Source: Verrucomicrobiota bacterium
GTDB taxonomy: Bacteria; Verrucomicrobiota; Verrucomicrobiia; Chthoniobacterales; JAFAMB01
Length of the DNA: 63,069 bases
Direction of reading: 5' to 3'
Assembly: GCA_019247695.1 (NCBI GenBank)
Contig: JAFBAP010000070.1
Span: forward strand, 1 to 63,069
Part shown: positions 1-9,192 of the stretch, piece after piece
Numbering within the stretch: position 1 is the stretch's first letter
Layout: the number at the start of each line of letters is the position of its first letter
Translations under genes and position numbers: made by a program
The notes under the pieces: model-generated
Told to the model about the DNA's origin: nothing
The model's database searches: none
What the model saw: only the letters and a program-made list of their open reading frames with translations

Positions 1-397
1 ACCTGCTTCCGCAGGCCTGATCGATGCTCAAGGACAGGCGATTCGCCGCCTCAGACCACCCCCTGCCCTCGGCGGCTTCGGCGAGGTAGCGTCTGGCGTC
101 GGCAAAGCGGTGGGCCATCGAGGCGACCTGCGCGTGGATGAGCGCCGTTCGCGACGATTCCGCGTCCACGCGATCAAGGTGACTAACCAGAGCCCCCAGG
201 CGGTCGAGCGCACTTGGATCCCCGACAAACTGCAACGTCAATTGCTCCTGCTCTACGAGGTACTCTGCGATGCCTGGCCGCAACGGCGCTTGCCAGAATC
301 GGCTCCAGGCCTGCTGGCGCGCGCTCTCCAGGTTGTTAACGGCGATGTCGCCATCCGTGACCGGATAAACCAGATTGATTTCCGACGCTTCGATCAT
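1..397 (-). CDS. Partial helical (TPR-like?) protein, N-terminal 132 residues
   Basis: This frame opens with ATG at 397 and is still open at the window edge, so the C-terminus is missing. The ATG overlaps the TGA of the DUF4331 gene (ATGA at 394-397), which suggests translational coupling as the third gene of a minus-strand operon. The translation begins MIEASEINLVYPV and is rich in Ala, Leu, Glu and Arg with predicted amphipathic helices (for example SRTALIHAQVASMAHR and ARRYLAEAAEG), as in TPR-like helical proteins. I recognise no family. The opposite-strand frames in this stretch are less protein-like and lack the coupling. Confidence 0.6.
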   Translation of the reverse strand, partial: MIEASEINLVYPVTDGDIAVNNLESARQQAWSRFWQAPLRPGIAEYLVEQEQLTLQFVGDPSALDRLGALVSHLDRVDAESSRTALIHAQVASMAHRFADARRYLAEAAEGRGWSEAANRLSLSIDQACGSR

Positions 398-1890
398 TTC
401 AGGGCCCCAAAGCGTTTTTCCAGGCCTTCGAAGCCGGTTTTCATCAGGGTGGCAACGATGGTCCTCACGATCAGGGTCGGTTGGTTATCGGCCAGAAACT
501 GCACGCGCCACCCGACGGAGCTGCCGGACCCCTTGGGTTTGACGTCGAACGTTCCCGTGTAGTCCACGACCCCAAATCCACTGACGTTCGTGTAGCGGTA
601 GACCCTTTGCGACTGGTCGATGGCTTCAAGGCGTTCGATGATCCGCTTGCCGTCGATCGTTTCGATGGTGCGCAACTGGCCGACGCCTTCGCCGGTCAGC
701 TCTATGTTGGCGATCAGGGGGTGCCACCTGCCGCCAAACGGCCCGACCACCGCCCAGACCTGATCCGGAGGCGCCGCCAGGTCCACGCCGTCGGCCACAG
801 CCTGCAACTCCGTATTCGGCGAAGCCTCGTAGGGAAACGTCTTGGTGCCAGGCTTGGTCGGATTGGCGGAGCCACCTTGCAGGTACTCCCGGTCGTTGTT
901 GACCATCCACGTAAGCATGAGGTCGACCACGTCCGCGTCGACGGTACGGCCGCCGCCCGTCTGGTAGGCCTTTCCCCGGAGCGTGCTCTTTTCGATCTCA
1001 AAAAAGCTTGCGTCGCTCATCGGCTTGGACGCATCGAACAGCAAAAAGTCGTCCAGGTAGACGTTGGCGGCGGCGGCGATCTCTGCGGGCGTCCAGTCCG
1101 CCTTGCCGTCGCGCAGGTCCCACTCGGTCAGGCTATCCACCAGGCGCTGGCGAAACAAAGGCTTGAGCCCTTCTGCCAGCGCAAATGGGGTCTGCTGATT
1201 CCACAAATCCCGTAGGTCATCGACGCCTTCCAACCCCCCATTGTTCAGGCGCATGTTGGTCTGCTCCGGGCGGCCCACCCAGTCGTAACGCAGCGGCGGA
1301 CGCTCCACGGGATTATTGCCCGCCGCCAAAGGGGTGGTTTCCGCAATCGCGCCGAAGAGCGAGCCTTCGCTGGGGTTGAGCACGCGTTGGGTGTCGAATT
1401 CGATGACGATCGCCAGCACGTTGTCATGCTCCAACAGGTTGGGAACTTTTGTCGTCCCCCCCACCCATGCGAGTAAGAAGGGGTCGGAGCGCAGGCCCGC
1501 AAATACCCGGAATACCCCATCCGGCGTCGATGCGCCGTTTTCGTCATTGACCACAAAACGCAGCGTCTGGCCCCCAGGACACGTCAAGGTGCCGCGCTGG
1601 ACCGTTTTCCCGCCTTCGGGTTCGAGCAGGCCAAACCGGCAGCTGAAGCGATACTCTTTATCCCCTGGCGTGAACTTCGCATCTTTGCCGGTGCCGGCCA
1701 GCGCCACCCTGCGGATGACGATTGAGTGGTTCACCGCGTTGGAGAACACCGCCGTCACCCCCGCCGAGGGAAAGACGTTCGCGGCCAGCACCGTATGGGC
1801 GGGGTTTTCGGGGCTGGTGAACGCGAACAGATCGGTGAGATCGGCCGCCGGGTCACCGATCTGCCGTGGACCGTCGATATGGTCTGACAT
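394..1890 (-). CDS. DUF4331 protein with C-terminal SRPBCC domain
   Basis: The protein has 498 residues. Residues 1 to about 330 match the DUF4331 pattern, starting MSDHIDGPRQIGDP followed by LTDLFAF; members of that family are uncharacterised. Residues about 360-498 look like an SRPBCC/polyketide-cyclase (START-like) ligand-binding fold, with DLAAPPDQVWAVVGPFGG near the domain start and a long C-terminal helix. The combination is a fusion of two domains usually seen apart. The start is well supported: AGGAGG lies 6 bases before the ATG. No signal peptide is visible, so the protein is probably cytoplasmic. It lies 26 bases after the di-heme cytochrome gene and overlaps the next gene by four bases. 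Domain calls are from motif memory; the function is unknown. Confidence 0.82.
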   Translation of the reverse strand: MSDHIDGPRQIGDPAADLTDLFAFTSPENPAHTVLAANVFPSAGVTAVFSNAVNHSIVIRRVALAGTGKDAKFTPGDKEYRFSCRFGLLEPEGGKTVQRGTLTCPGGQTLRFVVNDENGASTPDGVFRVFAGLRSDPFLLAWVGGTTKVPNLLEHDNVLAIVIEFDTQRVLNPSEGSLFGAIAETTPLAAGNNPVERPPLRYDWVGRPEQTNMRLNNGGLEGVDDLRDLWNQQTPFALAEGLKPLFRQRLVDSLTEWDLRDGKADWTPAEIAAAANVYLDDFLLFDASKPMSDASFFEIEKSTLRGKAYQTGGGRTVDADVVDLMLTWMVNNDREYLQGGSANPTKPGTKTFPYEASPNTELQAVADGVDLAAPPDQVWAVVGPFGGRWHPLIANIELTGEGVGQLRTIETIDGKRIIERLEAIDQSQRVYRYTNVSGFGVVDYTGTFDVKPKGSGSSVGWRVQFLADNQPTLIVRTIVATLMKTGFEGLEKRFGALK

Positions 1891-1916
1891 GGCGATCCTC
1901 CTGCGTGGCTACCGGT

Positions 1917-3740
1917 TCACTGTCCCGTGGGCCCTTCCCATTTCATGTGCCCGGTGGTCGCGTCAGGTGGGCCCCCAAAGGGCGTGACCCGGCCCGCTTC
2001 CTCAGGGATGGATTTCAGGTACTCAACGAGCGCCCAGCGCTGCTCGTCGGTTAACAGCGGGCCAATGACGCCGTTTCCCCGGGGGCCCTCCTCGAACGAG
2101 TGGCCGGCATTCGAGTTGCCCTCCAGGGTCGTGTCCATGAGGAACTTGCCCGAGTTGCCCGTGGTGTCCACCCCCACCTTGGCCGGGTCAAAGTCCCGGC
2201 CGACGTAGAATTTCTTCGTCCGTTGCGCCGCCGGGACCAGCATCTCGTACAGGTTGGGCACCGACCCGTTATGCATGTAAGGCGGTTCTGCCCAAATGCC
2301 GTCGCGGGGCGCAGCCTTGTACGAGCGCTCCGGCGGATGCGGCAGGGGATATTCCCGGTAGCCGTGGAGCTTGACCTCCTCTTCCGGGGTCAGACTAAGT
2401 TTCTTCAATGCCGTCTCCAAAAGGCTTCTGCTCACGAAGGGTTCAAAGACCTTAGTGGGCACGACGGGACGACCTTGGAATGGGGGCGGCAGGTAGGGGG
2501 CCAGTTGGGCGGTCAACACGTACGGCTGAAAATCTTCGAACTGCATCGGGTCGGTGCCGATGTATGTTTGCGGCACGATGCCAACTTCAAGGAAGCGCTT
2601 GCCGTACTTGTTGGGTTCGGTCCATGCGTAGGGGTAGGCATTGTGGCATTCCGCGCAGTGATTGGCGAAGAGCTTTTTGCCCTCCGCCGCTTTAGCGACA
2701 TCGATTTTTCCAAAGAGCTCTTCCGGCCACTTGGGTGGTGCCAGGCGACAAACCAAATCCTCGATCTTCTCCAGATTGCGCAGGCGGGCATTTGAATCGA
2801 AGAGCCCTTCGTCGGGTGACTTCGAGGCCAGGTCCATGGGGAGGTAAACGCCCTGGGTTTCGCCGTAGTTGCGGGCGATCGGGTCTTGCGCAATGCCGCT
2901 CCATTGCGTCCACGTCCCCTGCGGGGCATTCCAGAGAAACGGGGGCTTGACCGGTGCCAGGGGCGGAAACCAGTTCTCAGGAATTCTCGGCGCGATCGTC
3001 GTCCGACGGTTGATGATCAGATTGAGGGCGTCCATGCGCCCCGGCCCCCAATCATGGGGGGGGGCCATGATGCGGCTGGTGTAGTAATGAACGCGCTCGG
3101 CGTCATTTTCGAAGCGTTTCCGCAGGTCGCCCCTGGCGTCTGAACTCGAGGTCCCGATCCGGGCCGCCAAACGATCGAACTTTGCGGGGTCACGCAGCGT
3201 CGCCTGCATGGCGTCATCGGCCTCATAGAACAACGCCTGGATGTCTAAATGCATGCCGACATCGCCATCGATGCGAATGCGTTTTCCCTGATAAAACAGC
3301 TCCGCGTTATGACACGCCGCGCAGTTGATGCCGGCATGCACGCCCTTCCACCGGCCTTCGCGGATCACCTCCTTGGTCACCCCAATCGGCAAGCCATCGG
3401 GATTCGTCTCTGGATCGGGCCGGGAGGGAGTAAGGCCATAGCGTTCCATATTGGCATCCGACCGAAAGGACTGCTGGCTATCGGCCCGTTCCAGGTTGAG
3501 GAAGATGTCATAGGACATCATGACGCTCCCCTGCGGTATCCAGTACCATGTGTCCCGGTCCGCTTGGGACCACCCCTGATCGAGGTAGATGACGCCGCCA
3601 TCGGAAGGCTGCGGCGCGAGTTCGCCGGACGAGGAGCGCACCGAGACGGATCCGAACAAGTAGAACGCGAGCGCACAGGCCCAATAAAGTGCCAACGCCA
3701 GAGAAGCGGCCATGCAAAGAACTTTCGGCATTCGCGGCAT
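1917..3740 (-). CDS. Di-heme c-type cytochrome, RoxA/RoxB or MauG-like
   Basis: Two CxxCH heme sites are visible, CAACH at residues 140-144 and CAECH at 362-366. A late PYMHNGSVPNLYEML segment is typical of the di-heme peroxidase/MauG/RoxA superfamily. An N-terminal hydrophobic stretch (about residues 8-28) should export it or anchor it in the periplasm. At about 607 residues it is longer than classic CcpA peroxidases and closer to rubber oxygenases RoxA/RoxB. Such proteins use H2O2 or O2 for oxidation; the substrate cannot be read from sequence. A longer frame opens with TTG at 3752, but that TTG is part of the GGAGG site that sits 6 bases before the ATG at 3740, so I use the ATG. It is the first gene of the operon with the DUF4331 fusion. 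Confidence 0.83.
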   Translation of the reverse strand: MPRMPKVLCMAASLALALYWACALAFYLFGSVSVRSSSGELAPQPSDGGVIYLDQGWSQADRDTWYWIPQGSVMMSYDIFLNLERADSQQSFRSDANMERYGLTPSRPDPETNPDGLPIGVTKEVIREGRWKGVHAGINCAACHNAELFYQGKRIRIDGDVGMHLDIQALFYEADDAMQATLRDPAKFDRLAARIGTSSSDARGDLRKRFENDAERVHYYTSRIMAPPHDWGPGRMDALNLIINRRTTIAPRIPENWFPPLAPVKPPFLWNAPQGTWTQWSGIAQDPIARNYGETQGVYLPMDLASKSPDEGLFDSNARLRNLEKIEDLVCRLAPPKWPEELFGKIDVAKAAEGKKLFANHCAECHNAYPYAWTEPNKYGKRFLEVGIVPQTYIGTDPMQFEDFQPYVLTAQLAPYLPPPFQGRPVVPTKVFEPFVSRSLLETALKKLSLTPEEEVKLHGYREYPLPHPPERSYKAAPRDGIWAEPPYMHNGSVPNLYEMLVPAAQRTKKFYVGRDFDPAKVGVDTTGNSGKFLMDTTLEGNSNAGHSFEEGPRGNGVIGPLLTDEQRWALVEYLKSIPEEAGRVTPFGGPPDATTGHMKWEGPTGQ

Positions 3741-3904
3741 GAGAACCTCCAAGAGGGATAAGGGGGGAAAACCTGCGCTTGTTCTGCGCTTACTAAAGTG
3801 GATACCAAACGGGAGTCGCCGCCGCCATTGTACTTTGGTGCAATTCCAGCTGGCGTGCCCCAGCTATGCCTGGACTTTGGTAGGGTCGAGATCTGGAGGC
3901 AGAG

Positions 3905-4110
3905 CCTATTGGGGTTGTAAGCCCAAACCCCCGAAAATTCCGCCATCCCAACTCCAGCCCCGCCACGATCGCATCCAGGTAGATGAGCTGTCCGTCACCA
4001 CGGAAGCGTAGTGCCCGTTCAGGTGGGCGTGGCGCCACGCCGCCGCCAGCTTCTTGACCAGCGCCAGGGGCTTTCGCGTTGCCGCTCGCCCCGGAGACCA
4101 GAAAAAACCG
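3905..4110 (-). pseudogene. Tn3-family transposase (tnpA) 3' end with terminal inverted repeat
   Basis: In shifting frames the minus strand reads SGNAKALALVKK, AAWRHAHLNGHY and LIYLDAIVAGLELG, which correspond to the extreme C-terminus of Tn3-family TnpA. At least two frameshifts are present, so this is a dead remnant. The outer edge, from 3911, reads GGGGTTGTAAGCCCAAAC on the plus strand; starting with GGGG is typical of Tn3-family terminal repeats. The same ~48 bp recurs at 16172-16219. The rest of the transposon is absent here. Confidence 0.6.
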
Positions 4111-4309
4111 GAGGCTGGAAGAAAGCGTCGACGACGTTTGGCTTGATCCCGCCTTACCCTGAGGAGCTGGAGCAACGCAAGGGCGAGAGCCGATTGGTTG
4201 CCGCGCAGACTTTTTGCTGGAACAGGGGTCGCCGCCCTGATTGCCTCCGATTTTTTCTGGTCTCGCGTGATGGACTGACGGAAACGGCCAAACTCCGCTA
4301 CCGTTTCCG

Positions 4310-4762
4310 TTAGGCAACCGCAATTTGCTCGCGCGCCAAGGCCTCCTTCACCGCCACCGCGAGATCGCTTCGCAGCTGAGCCAAGTTCTCGTGGCCATCC
4401 GTCCAAGCGCGAAGTTGAAAGGTGACCGCCCCGGCGCTGAAGCTCACGACGTGGGCTTGCGGCAAGGGTGCCTCCGCCACCCCCGGCTTGGCCGCGACCG
4501 TCGTTTTCAACACTTCCATCACGCGTGCGGGATCGGCGCCCGCGGTGGTGATCACCCCTTTCAAGTCGATATTATCTTTGATGGCGAGGCTCAACGGCTT
4601 ACGATTCTTCCTGTTTTCAGAGGGCGGCCAATAATCGATGAACGCGCGATCGTGAGCGCCCGCCACCGGGCGCACCGGCAGAATCGAGCAGCCGCCGAGG
4701 CAGCTCAGCAACGAAATACCCGCCAGAATCCATTGAGCGGTGACGCAGCGACGCGCTTTCAT
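4310..4762 (-). pseudogene. Chimeric ORF: amidase N-terminus joined to MscS-type C-terminus
   Basis: From the ATG at 4762 the protein starts with a lipoprotein signal (lipobox LGGC). It then reads AFIDYWPPSENRK and LAIKDNIDLKGVITTAG, which is the start of an amidase-signature protein and includes the Lys of the catalytic triad region. Immediately after TTAG the sequence changes to DPARVMEVLKTT, PQAHVVSFSAGAVTFQLRAWTD and RSDLAVAVKEAL, which is the cytoplasmic C-terminal domain of a small-conductance mechanosensitive channel. Neither half is complete: the amidase lacks its catalytic serines and the MscS part lacks all membrane helices. The most likely origin is a deletion that joined two genes in frame. 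The frame is intact, so a 150-residue lipoprotein could still be made, but no function is expected. Confidence 0.6.
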
Positions 4763-4878
4763 CGGTTGAGCAGCACGCGGCCGGATCGGGGCGCCGAGAG
4801 AGCGACCTCGATCCCGCAAGCGACGGCAGTTCTGGAATGGGATAAAGCCGGAGCTATCTCAGGCCCGCGTTAAAACCC

Positions 4879-4944
4879 CTACCTCCAGCCCGCAATACAC
4901 AGCAGAAATAAGAAGCCGCTGGATAGAACGATCAAAGTCATCAT
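4879..4944 (-). CDS. Small 21-residue hydrophobic ORF
   Basis: ATG at 4944 is preceded by GGGAGGA with suitable spacing. The peptide is a single hydrophobic helix (MMTLIVLSSGFLFLLCIAGW) ending in Arg. It resembles the tiny membrane peptides encoded ahead of kdp potassium-transport genes in some soil bacteria, but no kdp gene is nearby, so it may be an orphan leftover. Expression is unproven. Confidence 0.35.
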   Translation of the reverse strand: MMTLIVLSSGFLFLLCIAGWR

Positions 4945-5159
4945 ACCGGTTCCTCCCAAGCCGCAGGGCGCGCCGTTAAGTAGGAAGTGAAGGGCGGTTT
5001 AACACGGCCCCCCACGATGCGGGAACCCTACCGCGATCTTCCCACCTCCCTTTAAGCATTTATCTTCACCGGCTTTACGCCGAAACTAAACGGTCCTCAC
5101 CGCAATGGCTATTGGACCTTGGTTCAACCCGAAGACCCCCGTGAAGCAGTTCAGTCCGG

Positions 5160-5726
5160 TCAAGGGCGCCGTCGATTCGCTAACGGGGCCGCCTTTTTCT
5201 CTCCCCCACAGGACCATCCCCAACCGTTCTGCCCTGGAGGAAGTCCGGCCGGCGCTTCCCCAAGCGGGTCGATGCAGGCAAATCGGTAAGCGGCCTCGAA
5301 TAGCGTCGCACACACCTCGAGCTCACCCCGATCACGAGGGGTGTAGACGACCATGATGCCGGCAGGAATCACCCCGGTTCTTGCCAGCTGATGCGGTTCG
5401 GCCCAGCCGCGGACGATGGCCCAGTGCGCATCGACGAGGCGCATCGCCAGGTAAATCGTCGGGCCTGCGCGCAGGCACCGGGCGAACTCCTGGGGCGAAA
5501 TAAAGGCCCCAGGGTTGCTGGCCCTGGCGTTTTCGGTCACGCAGAACGATACGGCAGGCAGGTCCCCGGTGATAGAAATGCCACGTTCCACGTGCGGCCA
5601 GGATGCCACCCCTTCGACCAGCCGGTCCGTCCAGGTTCCGTCTCGGTTATCGCTGCATTGGAGGTGGCAGACGCCGCGTTTCATCTTTGGCCTGCCGCCT
5701 CGTCTGCTTGGCAGATCACGCAGCAT
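5160..5726 (-). CDS. DUF5519 (luciferase-domain) family protein
   Basis: About 188 residues. The recognisable part is the C-terminal half: ARCLRAGPTIYLAMRL, then a Trp-containing GWAEPHQLARTG and VVYTPRDRGELEVCATLFEAAYRFA. This pattern is seen in DUF5519 proteins, which are of unknown function and often carry a luciferase-family label. The open frame extends upstream to 6077, but the extension is Arg-rich and unlike the family. I choose ATG 5726, which follows AGGAGGAAGG; ATG 5765 with AGGAA is the alternative. The last 30 residues are low-similarity tail. No operon partner is evident. Confidence 0.55.
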   Translation of the reverse strand: MLRDLPSRRGGRPKMKRGVCHLQCSDNRDGTWTDRLVEGVASWPHVERGISITGDLPAVSFCVTENARASNPGAFISPQEFARCLRAGPTIYLAMRLVDAHWAIVRGWAEPHQLARTGVIPAGIMVVYTPRDRGELEVCATLFEAAYRFACIDPLGEAPAGLPPGQNGWGWSCGGEKKAAPLANRRRP

Positions 5727-5839
5727 TAGCGAGCCTTCCTCCTGCACCTCTGATGCTAATAACATTCCCTTATGCTTCCTGTTAATGGGCGTGGCGACGG
5801 CCAGGACGACGCGCACCGCGTTTAGCCATGTGATTTTAC

Positions 5840-6118
5840 CTATGGAAAGGCCACGCCCCATCCTGGACGGCGGTAGGTCAGGCGTTCTTTCGCACGGTAG
5901 CCGCCGAGATCGTGCTTTGCTAACCAATGGTCGGCGCCCGTCAGATCGAAAGTCGCAGTTCGTTGGCCTGCGGCGTCGAAACCCTCGCGACGGGTTGGAT
6001 CCTGCAGGCTGAGCGATAGGGCGAACGCCAACGCCATGGCCGGGACGGCGGCCGCATCGCTCAATTTGGATAACCACGCGCGCTTCACGGGAATATGCAA
6101 TCGGTCGAAGGGGGGCAA
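5840..6118 (-). other. Unassigned open frame, possibly the 3' end of a decayed gene
   Basis: The frame starts just after an in-frame TAG at 6140-6142 and has only a TTG start at 6118. It has protein-like composition, including KLSDAAAVPAMALAFALSLSL and DAAGQRTATFDLTGADHW. No ribosome binding site is seen. It may be the C-terminal remnant of a longer gene. I cannot name the family. Confidence 0.25.
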
Positions 6119-6488
6119 ATGAACAAAGCCCCTACCATTCTACGCGCGCAATCTGGTGCAGCCCGAAAGACGATTGCAATTATACCTTAGTACACTCCCG
6201 GAAGGCCTATTGACCTGGACGTTCGCACGACGCGTTGGTGCAGGACCCCGTCGCAGAGGGGGGTTGCCGGTGCAATCGTTCGAAACCCGGGCCCGGTGCC
6301 CTCGGAGGCAACCCACAGGGTAAGTATTCGGCCTCACGAGTTGGTGCCCATCCGCAAGCGCCGGGCGTGGTCGAGGGCGGCATGCTACCAAAGTACAATA
6401 GAAAGCCCTCTCGCAATCGCGTACGATGCTGCCAAGCGCCGGTCACGGTGCGGTCACGGCCGTGGCGGCGTAGGAAGGCAGGTGCCCT
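6119..6488. other. Intergenic, no gene recognised
   Basis: About 370 bases between the 5.8-kb open frame and the L,D-transpeptidase gene. Short open frames on both strands have no ribosome binding sites and no recognisable motifs. The promoter of the transpeptidase gene must lie here, but no convincing -35/-10 pair stands out. Confidence 0.5.
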
Positions 6489-7022
6489 ATGAAAGCGATT
6501 CTCTGGTCGATGATGGCGCTGCTGGCCATCGGGCCGGCAAACCGGGCGAGCGCCCAGCAAACCCGGGTGCTAATCGACCTTTCAGAGCAACGGGCTTACC
6601 TGATGGAGGGTGGCAGGGTCAGCCTGGTCGCTCCCATCTCCTCCGGCAAACCCGGCTGGTCAACGCCCACGGGCCACTTTAGCGTTTTCAGCAAAGACAT
6701 CGATCACCGCTCACGGAGCTTCGGGTCGGTCCTCGACGCCTCCGGCCGGGTGGTTAATGCCAACGCCACCCCGGCGAGCCGCATCCCTGCGGGCGGTCAT
6801 TATCGGCCCGCGCCGATGCCCTTTTTCATGGAATTCAGCCCGGCGGTGGGGCTGCACGCCGGCTACCTTCCCGGCTACCCGGCCTCGCACGGGTGCGTGC
6901 GGATGCCTCGAGACCTTGCGGCTCGCTTTTTCGGGCGAGTCCAGGTGGGTACCCCGGTCACAGTGGTCGGCAACGCGCACGTGCTCACTCGGGTTCGAAA
7001 AGCCCTGCCCGCCTTCCTCTAA
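6489..7022 (+). CDS. L,D-transpeptidase (YkuD domain)
   Basis: A 177-residue exported protein with a signal peptide ending near ASAQ (residues 1-23). The YkuD domain carries the catalytic signature HGCVRMP near residue 137, with the nucleophilic Cys, and an upstream His in GLHAGYLPG. Family members form 3-3 cross-links in peptidoglycan or attach lipoproteins to it, in the periplasm. The length is that of a minimal single-domain enzyme with no LysM or PG-binding domain. AGGAAGG lies 12 bases before the ATG. It stands alone on the plus strand. Confidence 0.88.
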   Translation: MKAILWSMMALLAIGPANRASAQQTRVLIDLSEQRAYLMEGGRVSLVAPISSGKPGWSTPTGHFSVFSKDIDHRSRSFGSVLDASGRVVNANATPASRIPAGGHYRPAPMPFFMEFSPAVGLHAGYLPGYPASHGCVRMPRDLAARFFGRVQVGTPVTVVGNAHVLTRVRKALPAFL

Positions 7023-7475
7023 ACCCCGGTGCGGTCCTCGACAAGAACGCCGCGGTCTGACGCGCGCGGACCGGTACCGTCGCTATACGCACAGTCATAA
7101 GTGATTGCGAATAGAATGGGGTGGCTTTGCATTTACGATGTCTATTTCCCACCGGTATCGATGCCGTCAATACCGCTGCTGGAGCGGGATTCGCCCAATG
7201 GACGCAGGGAAATGAGACCTTACGCCGTCTGCGTTCCATCTAACCATTTCGCACCTTTTAATGCCCTTGTGTATAGATGCGCGGCATGGAGCTATAGGGC
7301 CAAGGGCCAGTAGACATCGCAGTGCAATCGGATATGCTACTGGGGGTAAGCTGCTTATGGTGAGCGGCAAGGCCCCTTCTACCGTGTCCTATCGCGCCGG
7401 TCGGCTCTGTCCGCTTGACGACGGCTTTCGCCGGCGTCGCTCCGCCCTAGGCTCATTCATTCCGCGAGGCGCACC
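7023..7475. other. Intergenic, no gene recognised
   Basis: About 450 bases between the L,D-transpeptidase and FixJ-like genes. Only short open frames without start signals are present. It should contain the promoter for the response regulator gene. Confidence 0.5.
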
Positions 7476-8177
7476 ATGACCACGCAGACCCCCCGGAGCT
7501 CAGAACCCGCCACCGTCTTCATCGTGGACGATGAACCCGCGGTGCGCAAAAGCCTTGCCCGGCTGGTTCGTGCCGCCGGTTACGAAGTGCAGGCTTTCGC
7601 CTCCGCCCGGGAGTTTCTGGACCGCTCAAATCGAGACGCCCTGGGCTGCATCGTGTTGGATGTGACCATGCCGGACTTTACGGGCTTGGAACTGCAGGGG
7701 GTCTTGACCGCCACACGAAGCATTCTGCCGATCATCTTTCTTACCGGGCATGCGGACGTCCCCAAAGCGGTGCGCGCCCTGAAAGGCGGGGCGGCCGATT
7801 TTCTCAGCAAACCGGTGCAAAAAGACGAATTGCTGGACGCCATCGATCGAGCGATCCGCACGAACCGGGTAGCGCGTGCCGGACTTTCTCGACGGGCGCA
7901 CGACGCCGAAGCCCTACGGTTGCTGACCGCTCGGGAATACGAAGTCTTCGTGCACGTGGTCACCGGGAAACCGAACAAAGTGATTGCCGCGGACTTGGGC
8001 ACTTGCGAGCAAACGGTTAAGGTCCATCGCGGCCGGGTCATGCAAAAGCTGCGGGTCAACTCGCTGGCCGAGTTGGTGCGGTTGGCCGACCGGACGGGGA
8101 TCCGGAGCGCCGGGGCCTGGACACCTCAAGGTGGTGAGGGCAGTGACCCATCTGCAGGGCATTCGCCGCCCGTTTAA
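7476..8177 (+). CDS. FixJ-type response regulator (receiver + LuxR HTH)
   Basis: 233 residues. Receiver domain at residues 12-128: VFIVDDEPAVR carries the acidic pair, IVLDVTMPD carries the phosphorylated Asp, LTGHAD the Thr, and LSKPVQ the conserved Lys. A LuxR/NarL-type HTH follows, with LTAREYEVFVHVVTGKPNKVIAADLGTCE across the first helices and TVKVHRGRVMQKL as the recognition region. This is the FixJ/TodT layout; it would bind DNA when phosphorylated. GAGGCG precedes the ATG. The giant PAS-containing histidine kinase 1 kb downstream, of FixL-like type, is the obvious candidate partner; this pairing is inferred from position and class. Confidence 0.9.
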   Translation: MTTQTPRSSEPATVFIVDDEPAVRKSLARLVRAAGYEVQAFASAREFLDRSNRDALGCIVLDVTMPDFTGLELQGVLTATRSILPIIFLTGHADVPKAVRALKGGAADFLSKPVQKDELLDAIDRAIRTNRVARAGLSRRAHDAEALRLLTAREYEVFVHVVTGKPNKVIAADLGTCEQTVKVHRGRVMQKLRVNSLAELVRLADRTGIRSAGAWTPQGGEGSDPSAGHSPPV

Positions 8178-8431
8178 CCGGCCTTTTAGCTCGCTGCACC
8201 GGGCGGCGCTACCCTCCGATCCCTTTATGCCCCGGCGGCTACCGCTTGGTGGTGAGACGACGACCGCCGTCTGCCCTGAGGGCCGGGGCACGACGGCTGC
8301 CTTTCACCGGCCTAACGCGCGGACCCGTGAGCTTCGCCGCAGGATCGCGCCGCGCGGCCGGCCCGCGTCGTTATTAACCGAAGGTTCAATACCGATTTCG
8401 GGCAGGTCTGCTAACGTCGGGGGTGAATCGT

Positions 8432-8812
8432 ATGGCGCACTCCCTTATTGCCGTCGTGGACGACGAAGCCCCCGTGGGCAAAGCCCTTACCCGGTTGCTG
8501 CGTGTGGCGGGGCTGGACGTGGAGACGTTCGCTTCCGGGGCGGCATTGCTGGACTCGTTGCAAACTCACACCCCCGACTGCGTGATCCTTGACCTACACA
8601 TGCCGCAGATGGACGGCTTTGAAGTGCAAGGCCGGCTGACGCAGGCGGGGGTGCGGGTGCCGGTCATCGCCATCACCGGCCGAGATTCCCCACAGGCCCG
8701 TGACCGCGCCCTGGCGGGCGGCGCCACGGCGTACCTCGCCAAGCCGGTGGATCGCCAGGCGCTGCTCGACGCCATCGCCGTCGCGATTGATTACCCCCAA
8801 GATCCACAATGA
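8432..8812 (+). CDS. Single-domain response regulator (receiver only)
   Basis: About 126 residues covering only a receiver: IAVVDDEAPVG (acidic pocket), CVILDLHMPQMDG (phospho-acceptor Asp), AITGRDS (Thr/Ser) and LAKPVD (Lys). There is no output domain, as in CheY/DivK-like proteins, so it probably acts by protein contact or as a phosphate sink. ATG 8432 lies 8 bases after a GGGGG run; GTG 8423 in the same frame is possible. It sits between the FixJ-like regulator and the giant hybrid sensor on the same strand, suggesting a shared signalling unit. Confidence 0.85.
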   Translation: MAHSLIAVVDDEAPVGKALTRLLRVAGLDVETFASGAALLDSLQTHTPDCVILDLHMPQMDGFEVQGRLTQAGVRVPVIAITGRDSPQARDRALAGGATAYLAKPVDRQALLDAIAVAIDYPQDPQ

Positions 8813-9192
8813 ACCCACCCTCAGGATCACCCGACAAGACCAATGAGGGTTTCGATCCGCAGCGTCCCTGAAAGCGGAGCCCGAGGGTGATCTGGGCGCC
8901 ATGCAAGGCCATTTGGTAGAGGAAGTGAGGAAGCGAGCGCTTCAGGGCTGGCGAGGATTGGACCATTTTTTGCGCCCGCATCGCGGTGAAGCACTCCCGA
9001 GAACGCGCCGAGGTAGCTACCTTTGTTGGAATTTAACCCGGAAGGCACTTTTGGCAGATGCTATACTCGGGGTGACACGAATTGTCCCAAGGCGGTTCGC
9101 GGGCGGCGACCGTCGGTGGGTGCTCAACGCTGGGCCGGCTCCGTAGGGAGGTCAGACAACCGTGGGAGGTGAGGCAACCGCAGGCGCTGCAA
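8813..9192. other. Intergenic leader of the giant sensor gene
   Basis: About 380 bases without a recognisable gene. A TATACT hexamer at 9062-9067 could be a -10 element, but no good -35 lies 16-18 bases upstream. Near the gene start an imperfect 18-base direct repeat encodes EVRQPW and EVRQPQ, in the possible 5' extension of the next frame. Confidence 0.35.

Noticed and set aside
9039-9067. Sigma-54 or sigma-70 promoter ahead of the giant sensor
   Set aside because: TTGGCA and TATACT are present but spacing to a second element is wrong for both types.
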